Positions 1 to 9,445 of a stretch of DNA of 64,000 bases are shown here, piece by piece. Both the position numbers and the translations under genes were made by a program. The DNA is from an uncultured Bacteroides sp. (GTDB lineage: Bacteria > Bacteroidota > Bacteroidia > Bacteroidales > Bacteroidaceae), in contig NZ_OY782186.1 in NCBI RefSeq assembly GCF_963677685.1, positions 744,001 to 808,000 of the forward strand, written 5' to 3'. The first letter of the stretch is position 1. Each line of letters begins with the position of its first letter. A model generated the notes under the pieces. It was not told where the DNA came from. It made no database searches and saw nothing but the letters and a program-made list of their open reading frames with translations.

Positions 1-1
1 T

Positions 2-412
2 GATTTAATAAACGAAATATACGATTATAGTGTAGAGAATGGGTATAGCTTTTATTGTTTGACTTCGTCGGAAGATTCTCAAATTGAGCTTTGGAGGGAT
101 AAGACAGGAGCAGAATATCCTTTTTGTTTAATGGATGATATTACATTAAAAACAATGATCCGCTCTAATCCAGGTTTGATGCTTATAAAGAACGGAACAA
201 TTCTAAATAAATGGAGCGATAATAATTTGCCTGATGAGTATGATTTGACAGATAAGTTGAATAAGCTGGATTTAGGGCAACAGCAGATTGAAGATAATAT
301 GCGTACTATGGAATTGGTTTTTCTATGGTTTGTCTTGCCTTTGATATTTATCTTGGGTGTTGATGTGTTGTTCGTAAAAAAATACGAGCGTAAGCAGGAA
401 AAAAGAAATTGA
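2..412 (+). CDS. DoxX-type membrane protein, C-terminal part (5' end outside window)
   Basis: The frame is open from the first base of the window to the stop at 410-412, so the true start lies upstream; an internal TTG at 59 is not a convincing start. The visible 136 residues contain a thioredoxin-like stretch (MLIKNGTILNKW) and one C-terminal membrane helix (about 20 residues, VFLWFVLPLIFILGVDVLF) followed by a basic tail. Bacteroidales DoxX/BT_3928-type proteins end in this way and often sit before tpiA, so I infer that family. The function is unknown; a role in membrane redox is only a guess. The stop lies 36 bp before tpiA. Confidence 0.6.
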   Translation, partial: DLINEIYDYSVENGYSFYCLTSSEDSQIELWRDKTGAEYPFCLMDDITLKTMIRSNPGLMLIKNGTILNKWSDNNLPDEYDLTDKLNKLDLGQQQIEDNMRTMELVFLWFVLPLIFILGVDVLFVKKYERKQEKRN

Positions 413-448
413 TGATATTTAATAACCCCTTTAATAAAAAATAACAAA

Positions 449-1210
449 ATGAGAAAAAACATTGTTGCAGGAAACTGGAAAATGAACAAAACCCTTCAAG
501 AGGGTGTTGCTCTTGCAAAAGAATTGAACGATGCATTGGCTGCTGAAAAGCAAAATTGTGATGTCGTAATTTGTACCCCATTTATTCATTTAGCATCAGT
601 AGCTTCATTAGTTGATGCGGCTAAGATTGGAGTTGGTGCCGAAAATTGTGCAGATAAAGAATCAGGAGCTTATACAGGAGAAGTTTCTGCTGCGATGGTT
701 GCTTCTACAGGTGCTAAATATGTGATTTTGGGTCACTCTGAGCGTCGTGCTTATTATGGTGAAACTGCTGCTATCCTAAAAGAGAAAGTACAGTTGGCTT
801 TAGCGAATGGCTTAATTCCTATTTTTTGTATTGGTGAAGTGTTGGAAGAGCGCGAAGCAAATAAGCAAAATGAAGTTGTGCATGCTCAACTATCAGGTTC
901 TCTGTTTGATCTTTCTGCGGAAGATTTTGGGAAAATCGTATTAGCATATGAACCAGTATGGGCTATCGGTACAGGTAAAACAGCAACTGCTGCTCAAGCT
1001 CAAGAAATCCATGCTTATATTCGTTCTACTATCGTTGATAAATATGGAAAAGAAGTAGCAGACAATACTTCCATTCTTTATGGAGGAAGTTGCAAAGCTT
1101 CTAATGCTAAAGAATTATTTGCTAACCCAGATGTTGATGGTGGTCTTATTGGTGGTGCTGCTTTAAAAGTTGCCGACTTTAAAGGAATCATTGATGCATT
1201 TAACGCATAA
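449..1210 (+). CDS. tpiA: triose-phosphate isomerase
   Basis: Interconverts glyceraldehyde-3-phosphate and dihydroxyacetone phosphate in cytosolic glycolysis. The 253 aa are full length for the family. The N-terminal NWKMNK holds the substrate Asn and Lys, GHSERR carries the electrophilic His, [14 protein letters not shown] carries the catalytic Glu and the flexible loop 6, and YGGSCK and GGLIGGAAL form the phosphate-binding loops. The gene lies 36 bp after the DoxX-type gene and is followed by a SPOR-domain gene and folE on the same strand, probably one transcript. Confidence 0.97.
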   Translation: MRKNIVAGNWKMNKTLQEGVALAKELNDALAAEKQNCDVVICTPFIHLASVASLVDAAKIGVGAENCADKESGAYTGEVSAAMVASTGAKYVILGHSERRAYYGETAAILKEKVQLALANGLIPIFCIGEVLEEREANKQNEVVHAQLSGSLFDLSAEDFGKIVLAYEPVWAIGTGKTATAAQAQEIHAYIRSTIVDKYGKEVADNTSILYGGSCKASNAKELFANPDVDGGLIGGAALKVADFKGIIDAFNA

Positions 1211-1281
1211 TTTTAATAAAAGGTTTTGTGAGTTCGCTAAAGCGGACTTACATGCCTTTTTTTATTAAAAATATTGATTGT

Positions 1282-1749
1282 ATGAAAACTTATTCGTTTT
1301 ATTTAAGCTTTTTATTTCTTATATTTTTTGTTTCAGGTTTAGAGGCTCAGAATATTGTGAAAAGTTTAGAACGAGATGTGCTGGGGCAAGGTAAGGTAAG
1401 AATACATGAAGATCCCCGTATTGAATCATTGTTGGGGCAGGAGTATATCTCTGATAGTTTGGCGATAGGTAATCAACAATACATAAAATTAGCAGGATAC
1501 AGAGTACAAATCTATGCTGGAAATAATTCTAGAACGGCTCGTAGTGAGGCACAGGCAATAGGTGCAAAAGTGAAGGATTATTTTCCTGATTGGAAAGTTT
1601 ATACCACTTTTACTTCTCCTCGTTGGTTATGTAGAATAGGTGATTTTCGGAGTATTGAAGAGGCCGACGCAGCTATGCGCAAACTAAAAGAAACCGGCGT
1701 TTTTAAAGAAGTCTCCATTGTGAAGGAGCAAATTAATATATCTTTATAA
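1282..1749 (+). CDS. secreted SPOR-domain protein
   Basis: The SPOR domain binds denuded peptidoglycan, so this is probably an envelope protein. I start it at 1282 (MKTYSFYLSFLFLIFF), which opens directly with a hydrophobic signal peptide ending near GLEAQ; the upstream ATG at 1228 would add 18 unlikely residues. The mature N-terminal half has no known motif. The C-terminal half, from about residue 75 (YRVQIYAGNN), has the beta-alpha-beta pattern of SPOR, including RWLCRIGDF and EEADAAMRKLK. The 155 aa are typical of short SPOR proteins in Bacteroidales. It is 8 bp from folE. Confidence 0.85.
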   Translation: MKTYSFYLSFLFLIFFVSGLEAQNIVKSLERDVLGQGKVRIHEDPRIESLLGQEYISDSLAIGNQQYIKLAGYRVQIYAGNNSRTARSEAQAIGAKVKDYFPDWKVYTTFTSPRWLCRIGDFRSIEEADAAMRKLKETGVFKEVSIVKEQINISL

Positions 1750-1756
1750 ATAACTC

Positions 1757-2341
1757 ATGTTAGAAAAAGAAGAAATCGAATCTCCTCAGTTGGAGGAATT
1801 GAAAAACCATTATCATAGTATCATTACTTTGTTAGGAGAAGATGCTCAGCGTGAAGGGTTGCTAAAAACTCCTGAAAGAGTTGCAAAAGCGATGTTGACC
1901 TTAACTAAAGGTTATCATATGGATCCTCATGAAGTGTTACGCTCTGCTAAATTCAAGGAGGAATATAGTCAAATGGTTGTTGTAAAAGATATTGATTTTT
2001 TTTCTTTATGTGAACATCATATGCTGCCATTTTACGGTAAGGCACATGTGGCATATATTCCTAATGGATATATAACTGGGCTAAGTAAAATCGCTCGTGT
2101 TGTGGATATTTTTTCTCACCGTCTTCAAGTGCAGGAGCGCATGACTCTTCAAATAAAAGAGTGTATTCAAGAAACTCTGAATCCTTTGGGTGTAATGGTT
2201 GTTCTTGAGGCAAAGCATATGTGCATGCAGATGAGAGGGGTGGAAAAGCAAAATGCAATTACAACTACCTCTGATTTTACAGGGGCTTTTAACCAAGCGA
2301 AGACACGTGAGGAATTTATGAATCTGATCATGCATCGCTAG
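1757..2341 (+). CDS. folE: GTP cyclohydrolase I
   Basis: Converts GTP to 7,8-dihydroneopterin triphosphate, the first step of tetrahydrofolate (and often queuosine precursor) synthesis. The 194-aa type I enzyme shows the zinc-site CEHHMLPF with Cys and His, the [20 protein letters not shown] segment of the active site, and the second zinc Cys in MCMQMRGV. The N-terminal 20 residues are variable. It sits 8 bp after the SPOR gene, so the two are probably cotranscribed. Folate genes pabB and pabC are elsewhere in the window (25.1-26.7 kb), as is queA. Confidence 0.96.
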   Translation: MLEKEEIESPQLEELKNHYHSIITLLGEDAQREGLLKTPERVAKAMLTLTKGYHMDPHEVLRSAKFKEEYSQMVVVKDIDFFSLCEHHMLPFYGKAHVAYIPNGYITGLSKIARVVDIFSHRLQVQERMTLQIKECIQETLNPLGVMVVLEAKHMCMQMRGVEKQNAITTTSDFTGAFNQAKTREEFMNLIMHR

Positions 2342-2390
2342 TGCTATTCTTATTACTGATCGCTAATTTATGAAATATTTATCATAAGCG

Positions 2391-2434
2391 GATACAAAAG
2401 AGTTTTGTTCTTCTAATAGATTTGTATCTTTTTT
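2391..2434 (+). terminator. terminator after folE
   Basis: GATACAAA at 2391-2398 pairs with TTTGTATC at 2421-2428, followed by a T run. It lies between the convergent folE and dnaG genes. Confidence 0.6.
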
Positions 2435-2489
2435 GCGTTTGGCTTGTGAATTGATAGGTATAAGTCTTTTTAAGATAAGCTCATTTATT

Positions 2490-4481
2490 CTATCGAGGAA
2501 ATACAACTCGATCGCCTAAGCGTTTAACCATCATGCTTTGGATTTCTTTTATCTCTTTGTAACGCTGCATTACAGCGTTGCATTTCTCAACATCATTAGC
2601 CGTTTCAGGGTCTTGCAGAGCAAACATTATATGTTTTAATTCTGTTTCTACAATTGCATTTTTAAAGTTTATCATGAAGTCAGGCACCATTTCCAATAGG
2701 CGTTCTTCGTCGGTTGGCATTTTCTGTCCTTTGCTCAATTGGTAGCGGCTACTCAATAGTTCCGCCGATAATTGGCTGATTTCCTGATCGGGATGAGATA
2801 TGAAATAACGTTCGGCTCTGAATCCTTTATCATGAACATGTTCATTAGCTTCTGCAAGAATGCGGCGGTGAATCGGATTATGAAAATTTAAATCATCTTG
2901 CCCCAATTCATTAACGATATAGCTAATTACGCTGATAGATACTTCATTACCTTCTTCATCTGTTGTTTCACACATTATTTTTTCCCCATGGCGTATGATC
3001 GTCTTTATAATCAGTCGCTCAAATTTGTAAAATTCTTGTCCCTCTTTGCCCTCTTGCGGTATAAATGACTCATATGGAGATGTTCTTTTTTCAGCCGATT
3101 GAGGAACATTATTGTCCTTGTTATTTGGAAGGTTTGGCTGGTTGTGATTAATCGGTTTATGTTCTTTCTCGGATTGTACTTGTTTTAGCTTTGCAACTTC
3201 GGCAACTAATAATTTCTCTTCCACATGGAGTAGTTGGCTACATTCCTTCATATATACCGATCGTACAATGGCCTCAGGAATTACGGATATACTTCGCACT
3301 ATATCAACAATTAATTCAGCCCGTTTGATTGGATCTTTTCCCGCTTCATCTAGTAATAAATTCGTTTTGAAACGAATAAAATCTTTCTCGTGAGTGGATA
3401 TGTATGCTTGAAAGTCAGTTGCATTATGCTTACGTGCAAAAGAATCAGGATCATCTCCATCAGGTAGTAGTACAACTTTAATGTTCATCCCTTCTTCCAA
3501 TAACATGTCTATTCCGCGGATAGAAGCCTTAATACCAGCCATATCCCCATCATATAGAACAGTGATATTGTTCGTGAAACGGTGTATTAAGCGTATCTGT
3601 CCTCCTGTTAGGGATGTACCCGAAGATGCAACGACGTTTTCTATGCCTGATTGATGCATGGAGATTACATCTGTATAGCCTTCGACTAGGAAACATCGAT
3701 CTTGTTTTACTATAGCTTGTTTGGCAAGGTAAATACCATAGAGTTCATTACTCTTATGATATATTTCCGATTCGGGTGAGTTAACGTATTTAGCTAGTTT
3801 TTTGTTTTCTGTACTCATTACTCGCCCGCCAAAAGCTACAACTTTACCTGAAAGTGAATGTACAGGAAACATTACCCTACCCCAAAAGCGATCACGTAGT
3901 TTGCCATCATCTGTTTCATAACAAAGTCCTGTTTTTATAATATATTCTTTTTTATATCCTTTTTTGGCTGCCTCTTGAGCAAATGCATTGTGTTGTTCTG
4001 TGCTAAATCCTAATTGAAACTTTTCAATAATGTCATCTCGAAATCCTCGTTGTCTGAAATAAGCCATACCAATGCTACGCCCATCAACGTGATTTTTGAG
4101 AATATTTTGAAAATAATCACGCGCAAAATTGTTGACGATAAACATACTCTCTCGAGTACTTTGTGCTTGTTTCTCTTCATTGGTTAACTCACGTTCCTTA
4201 ATTTCAATGTTATATTTCTTGGCGAGAAACTTCAAGGCTTCGTAGTATGACATCTGTTCATGTTCCATGATAAAGTGAACCGCATTGCCGCCTTTTCCAC
4301 AACTAAAGCATTTGCATAAACCTTTAGCTGGTGAAACACTAAAGGAAGGTGTTTTCTCGTTATGAAAAGGGCATAAACCCACATAGTTTACTCCACGTTT
4401 ACGTAGAGTGACGAACTCTGATACCACATCCACTATCTGGGCGGCATCGAGTATTCTATCTATGGTTGCCTGATCTATCAT
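2490..4481 (-). CDS. dnaG: DNA primase
   Basis: Makes RNA primers at the replication fork with the replicative helicase. The N-terminal CHC2 zinc finger is intact (CPFHNEKTPSFSVSP then CKCFSCGKGG). The central TOPRIM domain shows FLVEGYTDVISMHQ and VLYDGDMAGIKA with the acidic metal-binding residues. A low-complexity linker rich in N, P, K and Q (around residues 430-470) leads to the C-terminal helicase-interaction domain. I start at 4481 (MIDQATIDRIL) rather than 4514, because a promoter -7 box lies inside the longer frame. The 663 aa are normal for Bacteroidales. Confidence 0.95.
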   Translation of the reverse strand: MIDQATIDRILDAAQIVDVVSEFVTLRKRGVNYVGLCPFHNEKTPSFSVSPAKGLCKCFSCGKGGNAVHFIMEHEQMSYYEALKFLAKKYNIEIKERELTNEEKQAQSTRESMFIVNNFARDYFQNILKNHVDGRSIGMAYFRQRGFRDDIIEKFQLGFSTEQHNAFAQEAAKKGYKKEYIIKTGLCYETDDGKLRDRFWGRVMFPVHSLSGKVVAFGGRVMSTENKKLAKYVNSPESEIYHKSNELYGIYLAKQAIVKQDRCFLVEGYTDVISMHQSGIENVVASSGTSLTGGQIRLIHRFTNNITVLYDGDMAGIKASIRGIDMLLEEGMNIKVVLLPDGDDPDSFARKHNATDFQAYISTHEKDFIRFKTNLLLDEAGKDPIKRAELIVDIVRSISVIPEAIVRSVYMKECSQLLHVEEKLLVAEVAKLKQVQSEKEHKPINHNQPNLPNNKDNNVPQSAEKRTSPYESFIPQEGKEGQEFYKFERLIIKTIIRHGEKIMCETTDEEGNEVSISVISYIVNELGQDDLNFHNPIHRRILAEANEHVHDKGFRAERYFISHPDQEISQLSAELLSSRYQLSKGQKMPTDEERLLEMVPDFMINFKNAIVETELKHIMFALQDPETANDVEKCNAVMQRYKEIKEIQSMMVKRLGDRVVFPR

Positions 4482-4503
4482 AAAATGAACATTTTTAGCA
4501 ACA

Positions 4504-4511
4504 CAAAAATA
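4504..4511 (-). promoter_or_regulatory. dnaG promoter, -7 box
   Basis: TATTTTTG on the minus strand fits the Bacteroides -7 consensus TAnnTTTG, with a TTG about 20 bp further upstream as a weak -33 element. A transcript from here would start near 4497, which supports the dnaG start at 4481. Confidence 0.6.
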
Positions 4512-4514
4512 CAT

Positions 4515-5085
4515 CTAATTTGTTGTATTGGCAAGCTCTCTTTTTTCTTTATCGGTTAATGTTTGCTATGCTATGCTGTTTTATAGGATTGCTCTGTGAG
4601 GTTTTATCATGCATTGAAGTGTTTTCTTTATTCCTGATTGAGATGCTTTTCTTTTCCCTTTAGCTTCTTTCCATTCTTCTCAATTAGTATCATTTATCTT
4701 TTCTTATATATTAGCAGGCAAGCTTTTAGCCCTTCTCTGTTGAGTGGTATTGGATTCACTTTATTAAGAGAGCATTTGGTCGGCAGAAGTTTTTTAAAGA
4801 AAATAATGATAATATAAGTTGATAGAAACGATTTTTTGACCTTTTTTTTGTCAAGCCCTCGATTATGAATTATTAACTAATGAAGGGAAGCTAAAAAGAA
4901 ATAGGAGTTCGGAAGATAACAAAAGGAGGAAAGGGGAATTTTATTAGGAGTTATTTTAATAGCCAATAGGAAATTGGTGAAATGAAGCCGTTGCTTTAGC
5001 TACCTTTAACGGTTTAAAGTGAGATAATCAATGAGTTAAAGTTGGGAAGACAAGATGTTAACGAGAAAAATTGAGAAATGCTGAT
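4515..5085. other. gene-free stretch upstream of dnaG
   Basis: About 570 bases with no convincing reading frame on either strand. The part from roughly 4870 to 4960 is purine-rich on the plus strand. I see no tRNA, repeat or recognisable gene relic. The stretch separates the dnaG promoter from the end of the aromatic operon. Confidence 0.6.
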
Positions 5086-5121
5086 ACAAAAAGAGAGGAG
5101 CCATAACTTCTCTCTTTTTGT
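5086..5121 (-). terminator. terminator of the aromatic amino acid operon
   Basis: ACAAAAAGAGAG (5086-5097) and CTCTCTTTTTGT (5110-5121) form a perfect 12-bp stem that ends in a U-rich tract on the minus strand, about 90 bases after the tyrA stop. Confidence 0.75.
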
Positions 5122-5210
5122 GTATTATACACTGGATATACTTTATGAATACTCTTATAAAGATAATACATGAAAGAGACAAAGGTAAATGTTTTGCATA
5201 TTTCTTTTAC

Positions 5211-5984
5211 TTACTTTATGTTCTCTCTGATCTTTGTCAGATATTTCTTCATCCTTTCCGCGTCTTTGTTTGTGATAATCTCAAGGAGATTTTTAAGTTC
5301 AAGACGAATATTTTCAACTTGTGCTGGAGTTCGAGGGTTAAATAGGATTTCTTGTAAGAGGTAATCATCTTCACTCATCAGTCCTTTGGCTATACTCATG
5401 TGCTTCTTGAAAGTAGTGCCGGGCGCTTCTTGATGCTTCATGACGGCCGCAAACACAAAGGTAGAAACAAATGGAATGGAAAGTGAATAAGCTACCGTTT
5501 CGTCATGCTCGTCAAAAGTATAATCAAAGATGTTTAGATTCAGGCTACTGTATAAATCTTTGAAAAACACTTTGCCGAGATGATCGCTTTCACTAATGAT
5601 GATAGCACTTTCGCTGCTTAGATTACTGAGACTGGCAAATGTGGGACCAAACATTGGGTGAGTAGAGACATAACGAAAGCCACTCTCTTCATAAAACTTT
5701 TTTAATCCTGTTTTGACTGAGGCAATGTCGCTTATAATACAGTCTTTTGTGAGTGCAGGTAAAATAAATTTAAATGCTTCAAGGGTGTACTTTACTGTGA
5801 CTGCATTAATCACTAACTCTGGTTCAAAATCTTTAATTTCTTCTAGAGTAGTGAAACGATAAGTGTTGTACACAAAGCGTAACTGATGAGGATTGGTATC
5901 GAATACAGCCGTTTCATGCTGAAAACTTAATATATCGGTAAAGAAAGAACCCATTTTTCCGGCTCCAAGAATTAATATTCTCAT
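5211..5984 (-). CDS. tyrA: prephenate dehydrogenase
   Basis: Oxidises prephenate to 4-hydroxyphenylpyruvate for tyrosine synthesis. The protein opens with the NAD-binding loop LILGAGKMGSFF, has the STHPMFGPT segment typical of TyrA, and continues into the all-helical C-terminal domain. The 257 aa are the short form without a fused chorismate mutase or ACT domain. That fits the operon, where the mutase is fused to the DAHP synthase 5 bp upstream. It is the last gene of the pheA operon and so falls under the leader attenuator at 9.3-9.5 kb. Confidence 0.92.
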   Translation of the reverse strand: MRILILGAGKMGSFFTDILSFQHETAVFDTNPHQLRFVYNTYRFTTLEEIKDFEPELVINAVTVKYTLEAFKFILPALTKDCIISDIASVKTGLKKFYEESGFRYVSTHPMFGPTFASLSNLSSESAIIISESDHLGKVFFKDLYSSLNLNIFDYTFDEHDETVAYSLSIPFVSTFVFAAVMKHQEAPGTTFKKHMSIAKGLMSEDDYLLQEILFNPRTPAQVENIRLELKNLLEIITNKDAERMKKYLTKIRENIK

Positions 5985-5989
5985 GATTT

Positions 5990-7051
5990 TTACTTATTAA
6001 TAATCTCCATTTGTTGACGGACACTTTCCTCATGAATAGCTTCAAATACACTTTTAATGAATTCTGGATCCATTCCACAAAGTGCACCTTGAGAAGCCCT
6101 TTTCTCTAAAATCTCTCCATAACGGCTTGTTTGTAAGATAGTCATCTGATGTTCTTTTTTGTATGTGCCAATTTCGCGAGCAATGCGCATACGTTTTGCT
6201 AACTCTTCAATCAGATTATTATCGCATTCATCTATCTGCTTACGTAGCTGATTTAGGTTTTCGGTAGACTGTGTCTCTTTACGAATAACTAATAGATTAA
6301 GGATGTAATCAAGCACATCTGGAGTTACTTGCTGTGCTGCATCACTCCATGCATCATCCGGAGTACAATGGCTTTCAACGATCAATCCATCGAAGTTCAA
6401 ATCCATGGCTTGCTGACAAAGTGGAGCGATTAATTCCCGACGACCGCCGATGTGACTTGGGTCACAGAAGATAGGAAGGTTTGGTAAACGTCGGCGCAGC
6501 TCAATAGGAATATGCCATTGCGGCATGTTACGGTAAATCTTCTTATCGTAGCTGCTGAATCCACGATGAATAACCCCTAGACGCTTTAATCCAGAATTAC
6601 TGATACGTTCTAGTGCACCGATCCATAACTCTAAATCAGGATTTACGGGATTTTTTACCAAAATAGGAATGTCTACACCTTTTAGCGCATCAGCAATTTC
6701 CTGTACGGCAAAGGGATTAGCTGTTGTACGGGCACCTACCCATAAAATATCAATTCCTGCTTTCAATGACTCTTCTACATGCTTAGCAGTAGCTACTTCT
6801 GTAGAAACATACATTCCCGTCTCCTGTTTTACCTCTTTTAACCAAGATAATCCTTTGGCACCTACACCTTCAAATCCACCAGGTTTGGTGCGAGGTTTCC
6901 ATATCCCTGCACGGAATATTTTGATGTTTTTATCCGCCAACTGTTTGGCTGTAGTCATCACTTGCTCTTCTGTTTCAGCGCTACATGGACCAGCAATAAT
7001 GATGGGCCTTTTATCTTCTACGCCAGGTAGTAAAATTGATTCTAATTCCAT
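5990..7051 (-). CDS. bifunctional DAHP synthase / chorismate mutase
   Basis: The N-terminal domain (about residues 1-265) is a KDO8P-like DAHP synthase, which condenses phosphoenolpyruvate and erythrose-4-phosphate at the entry of the shikimate pathway. Motifs are IIIAGPCSAE, WKPRTKPGGFEGVG, FCDPSHIGG and VESHCTPDDAWSDA. The C-terminal part (about 265-353) is an AroQ-type chorismate mutase with LRKQIDECDNNLIEELAKR, the KK of the YKKEH segment and a final helix. The mutase domain probably also serves feedback control, as in related fusions. The gene lies between an aminotransferase and tyrA, so the operon holds both the first and the branch-point steps. Confidence 0.93.
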   Translation of the reverse strand: MELESILLPGVEDKRPIIIAGPCSAETEEQVMTTAKQLADKNIKIFRAGIWKPRTKPGGFEGVGAKGLSWLKEVKQETGMYVSTEVATAKHVEESLKAGIDILWVGARTTANPFAVQEIADALKGVDIPILVKNPVNPDLELWIGALERISNSGLKRLGVIHRGFSSYDKKIYRNMPQWHIPIELRRRLPNLPIFCDPSHIGGRRELIAPLCQQAMDLNFDGLIVESHCTPDDAWSDAAQQVTPDVLDYILNLLVIRKETQSTENLNQLRKQIDECDNNLIEELAKRMRIAREIGTYKKEHQMTILQTSRYGEILEKRASQGALCGMDPEFIKSVFEAIHEESVRQQMEIINK

Positions 7052-7254
7052 AATGATTTTCTTATCAGTGTGGCAGGGGAGAATTTCGTATCCCGTTATA
7101 GGCCACTTTGGGTTTATATTCTTAATTTAATTCTTCTCTCTAAAACATTCTTTGCGATACAAAGTATAGTGCCTGTTTCTCGTTCTTTGAAAATCCAAGG
7201 CTGAGTGATATCTCTTCAGCAGCTTTTTCCTTTCTATACTGCAATTCTTCTACT

Positions 7255-8436
7255 TTATACTATTGCTTCAATTCTCTTCAGAGCCTCAGCTAACTTGTCT
7301 TCTTTACAGCAGAGAGAGATACGGATGAAACGTGCTCCGTTGCTGCCAAAGATAAATCCAGGAGTGATAAAGACTCGTGCCTGATGCAATACCTTCTCTG
7401 TTAGCTCTTCTACCTCCGTGCAGCTATTTGGAATCTTTCCCCAGAGAAACATTCCCACCTGCTTTTCATCATATTTGCAGCCTAAGGTATCCATTATTTT
7501 TCCTGCCAATAAGCGGCGATTGCGATAATTTTTATTGTTTCCCTCATACCAATCCTCCTCAGCTTCTAATGCTTTTGCAGCAGCTAGTTGCATGGCGCGA
7601 AACATTCCGCTGTCTATATTGCTCTTTACTTTCAAAATCCATTGTACGAATTGAGCGTTAGAGGCCAACATTCCGATGCGCCATCCTGGCATATTGTGGC
7701 TCTTACTCATTGAGTTGAATTCAATGCAACAGTCCTTTGCTCCAGCTACCGAAAGAATACTTAATGGCTTTTCATTTAAGATGAAGCTATATGGATTGTC
7801 ATTTACAATGATGATTCCTTTTCGGCGAGCAAAGTCCACTAATTTTTCATATAATTCAGAAGTGGCGTTGGCACCAGTCGGCATGTTAGGGTAATTCGTC
7901 CACATCAGTTTCACCCTACTTAAATCCATCTTTTCCAAAGTTTCAAAGTCCGGCATCCATCCATTCTTTTCTTTCAGATCATAATAGATAACGTCTGCCC
8001 CTAAAATCTTGCTCAGTGAAGTATAAGTAGGATACCCCGGATTAGGTACTAAAACCTGTTCGCCCGGATTTATAAAAGCCAACGTTACATGTAAGATTCC
8101 CTCTTTAGAGCCAATTAGCGGTTGAATTTCCGTCTCCGGATTTAACTCTACGTCATACCACTTATGGTACCATCCGGCAAATGCTTTTCTAAGTTCAGGA
8201 ATCCCCACATACGGCTGATAACCATGACCATTGGTATCCCATGCGCTATTGCATAATGTTTTTATCGTATCTTCTGAGGGAGGCATATCTGGGCTTCCAA
8301 TGCCTAGACTGATCACGTTTTTGCCTTCGGCATTCATTTGTGCAACCTCTTTCAGTTTTTTTGAGAAATAATATTCGCTAACCCCCAACAATCTGTCGGC
8401 AGGAGCAAACTTACATGCTTGATTTTCCTTCTGCAT
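7255..8436 (-). CDS. class I/II PLP aminotransferase, probably aromatic
   Basis: A fold-type I aminotransferase of 393 aa. Visible motifs are SLGIGSPDMPP, NPGYPTYTSL, NYPNMPTGA, NDNPYSF, the PLP lysine in SMSKSHNMPGWR and the carboxylate-binding Arg near the C terminus (FIRISL). The sequence resembles the LL-diaminopimelate aminotransferase branch, but its place between pheA and the DAHP synthase/chorismate mutase suggests it transaminates phenylpyruvate and 4-hydroxyphenylpyruvate; this is inference from context. Its start overlaps the end of pheA by 26 bp, indicating translational coupling. A 200-bp gap separates it from the next gene. Confidence 0.88.
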   Translation of the reverse strand: MQKENQACKFAPADRLLGVSEYYFSKKLKEVAQMNAEGKNVISLGIGSPDMPPSEDTIKTLCNSAWDTNGHGYQPYVGIPELRKAFAGWYHKWYDVELNPETEIQPLIGSKEGILHVTLAFINPGEQVLVPNPGYPTYTSLSKILGADVIYYDLKEKNGWMPDFETLEKMDLSRVKLMWTNYPNMPTGANATSELYEKLVDFARRKGIIIVNDNPYSFILNEKPLSILSVAGAKDCCIEFNSMSKSHNMPGWRIGMLASNAQFVQWILKVKSNIDSGMFRAMQLAAAKALEAEEDWYEGNNKNYRNRRLLAGKIMDTLGCKYDEKQVGMFLWGKIPNSCTEVEELTEKVLHQARVFITPGFIFGSNGARFIRISLCCKEDKLAEALKRIEAIV

Positions 8437-9250
8437 ATTCTCCTAATGTTTTGAGTTCTTTGGTTAGTGGAGTGATGGCTGCTATAGCCTGTTTGTATCT
8501 TAGATGATCGGTAAAAGCTACGTCTATATAGAATTGGTATTCCCATTCTCTACCAATGATGGGAAGTGATTGTATTTTAGTAAGATTAATATTGTAGAAA
8601 GATAAGATGGAAAGAACTTGAGAGAGGCTGCCTTCAGTATGTGGGAGAGTGAAAACGATATTTGCTTTATTGATTTTTTGCGATTGCATTTCATTCGTTT
8701 GAGATGGATTGGCTACTATCAGAAAACGGGTGAAATTGTGTTTGTTCGTTTCGATACCTTCTTGAAGGATTCTCATTCCGTACCGTTCGGCAGCAGCGTG
8801 AGAGCAGATTGCAGCGTGTCCTTTCAGATTTTGCGTTTTTATCATTTCTGCGCTTAGTGCCGTATCTTCAGCTTCAACTACCTTTATCTTCGGATGATGA
8901 TTAAGAAAATCCCGACATTGCATTAGAGCGATGGGGTGGGAGTTGACCTCTGTTATATCCTCCCAGTCTTCCTCTGGCAAACATACAAAACTATGCGAAA
9001 TGCGAAGTTTGTATTCTCCTATAATTTGAGCTCCGCTCTGTCGCAGTAATTCATTGTTTTGTAGCAAACTGCCCGCAATCGTATTCTCAATAGCGACTAA
9101 AGCCATAGTAGTGCTATCCTCTTTCATTGCCGCAAAAACATCCTCGAAAGTTGCGCAACATAAAAGCTTAATATCTTCACCTTCGAAATACTTATGAGCA
9201 GCTATGTCGTGAAACGAGCCCAATGTTCCTTGAATTGCAATCTTTATCAT
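8411..9250 (-). CDS. pheA: prephenate dehydratase with ACT domain
   Basis: Converts prephenate to phenylpyruvate for phenylalanine synthesis. The catalytic domain starts with IAIQGTLGSFHDIAA and has the conserved NFTRFLIVA (TRF motif). The C-terminal ACT domain from about residue 195 (VFTLPHTEGSLSQVLSIL, then ESLP-like QSLPIIGREWEYQFYID) normally binds phenylalanine for feedback inhibition. The 279 aa are the monofunctional form without a mutase domain. It is the first structural gene of the operon, preceded by a leader peptide and attenuator. Confidence 0.95.
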   Translation of the reverse strand: MIKIAIQGTLGSFHDIAAHKYFEGEDIKLLCCATFEDVFAAMKEDSTTMALVAIENTIAGSLLQNNELLRQSGAQIIGEYKLRISHSFVCLPEEDWEDITEVNSHPIALMQCRDFLNHHPKIKVVEAEDTALSAEMIKTQNLKGHAAICSHAAAERYGMRILQEGIETNKHNFTRFLIVANPSQTNEMQSQKINKANIVFTLPHTEGSLSQVLSILSFYNINLTKIQSLPIIGREWEYQFYIDVAFTDHLRYKQAIAAITPLTKELKTLGEYAEGKSSM

Positions 9251-9270
9251 CTTTTATTTATCTTATACAA

Positions 9271-9304
9271 AAAAATCCCGCATCCATATTGGAGCGGGAT
9301 TTTT
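9271..9304 (-). terminator. attenuator terminator in the pheA leader
   Basis: An 11-bp perfect stem (9271-9281 with 9294-9304) ends in a U run on the minus strand, 20 bases before the pheA start. The loop can add TCCA/TGGA pairs. Its upstream arm, TCCCGCTC on the minus strand, is the exact complement of GAGCGGGA at 9355-9348 inside the leader peptide gene. An alternative antiterminator hairpin can therefore form. Confidence 0.9.
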
Positions 9305-9331
9305 CAATTTTATTTTTAGTATAATCTATCG

Positions 9332-9415
9332 TTAGATACACACAAATTCCCGCTCTACTTTCTGGCTAAAGTAAAAGTAAAAAAAGAAGGAAAATGTATA
9401 AGTAAACGATTTCAT
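9332..9415 (-). CDS. phenylalanine/tyrosine-rich leader peptide of the pheA operon
   Basis: A 27-codon open frame, ATG at 9415 and TAA at 9334-9332. Residues 4-16 read FTYTFSFFFYFYF. Overall 8 of 27 residues are Phe and 3 are Tyr, the two end products of the downstream operon. The antiterminator arm (9348-9355) lies 12 nt after the control codons, and the stop codon 14 nt further on. By analogy with enterobacterial pheL, a ribosome starved of Phe-tRNA or Tyr-tRNA would stall on these codons and let the antiterminator form; a ribosome reaching the stop would cover it. The architecture is seen directly; its function is inference. Confidence 0.88.
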   Translation of the reverse strand: MKSFTYTFSFFFYFYFSQKVEREFVCI

Positions 9416-9445
9416 ATAATCAGTTCATTGTTTCTATTACAAAGG

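Noticed and set aside
5118..5345. Plus-strand open frames over the tyrA end
   Set aside because: They overlap tyrA and its terminator, have no promoter or ribosome site, and code for low-complexity sequence.
7140..7254. Short open minus-strand frame (QYRKEKAAEEISLSL) between the aminotransferase and the DAHP synthase gene
   Set aside because: There is no ATG, only a TTG, and no homologue that I recognise; it could be chance in a spacer.
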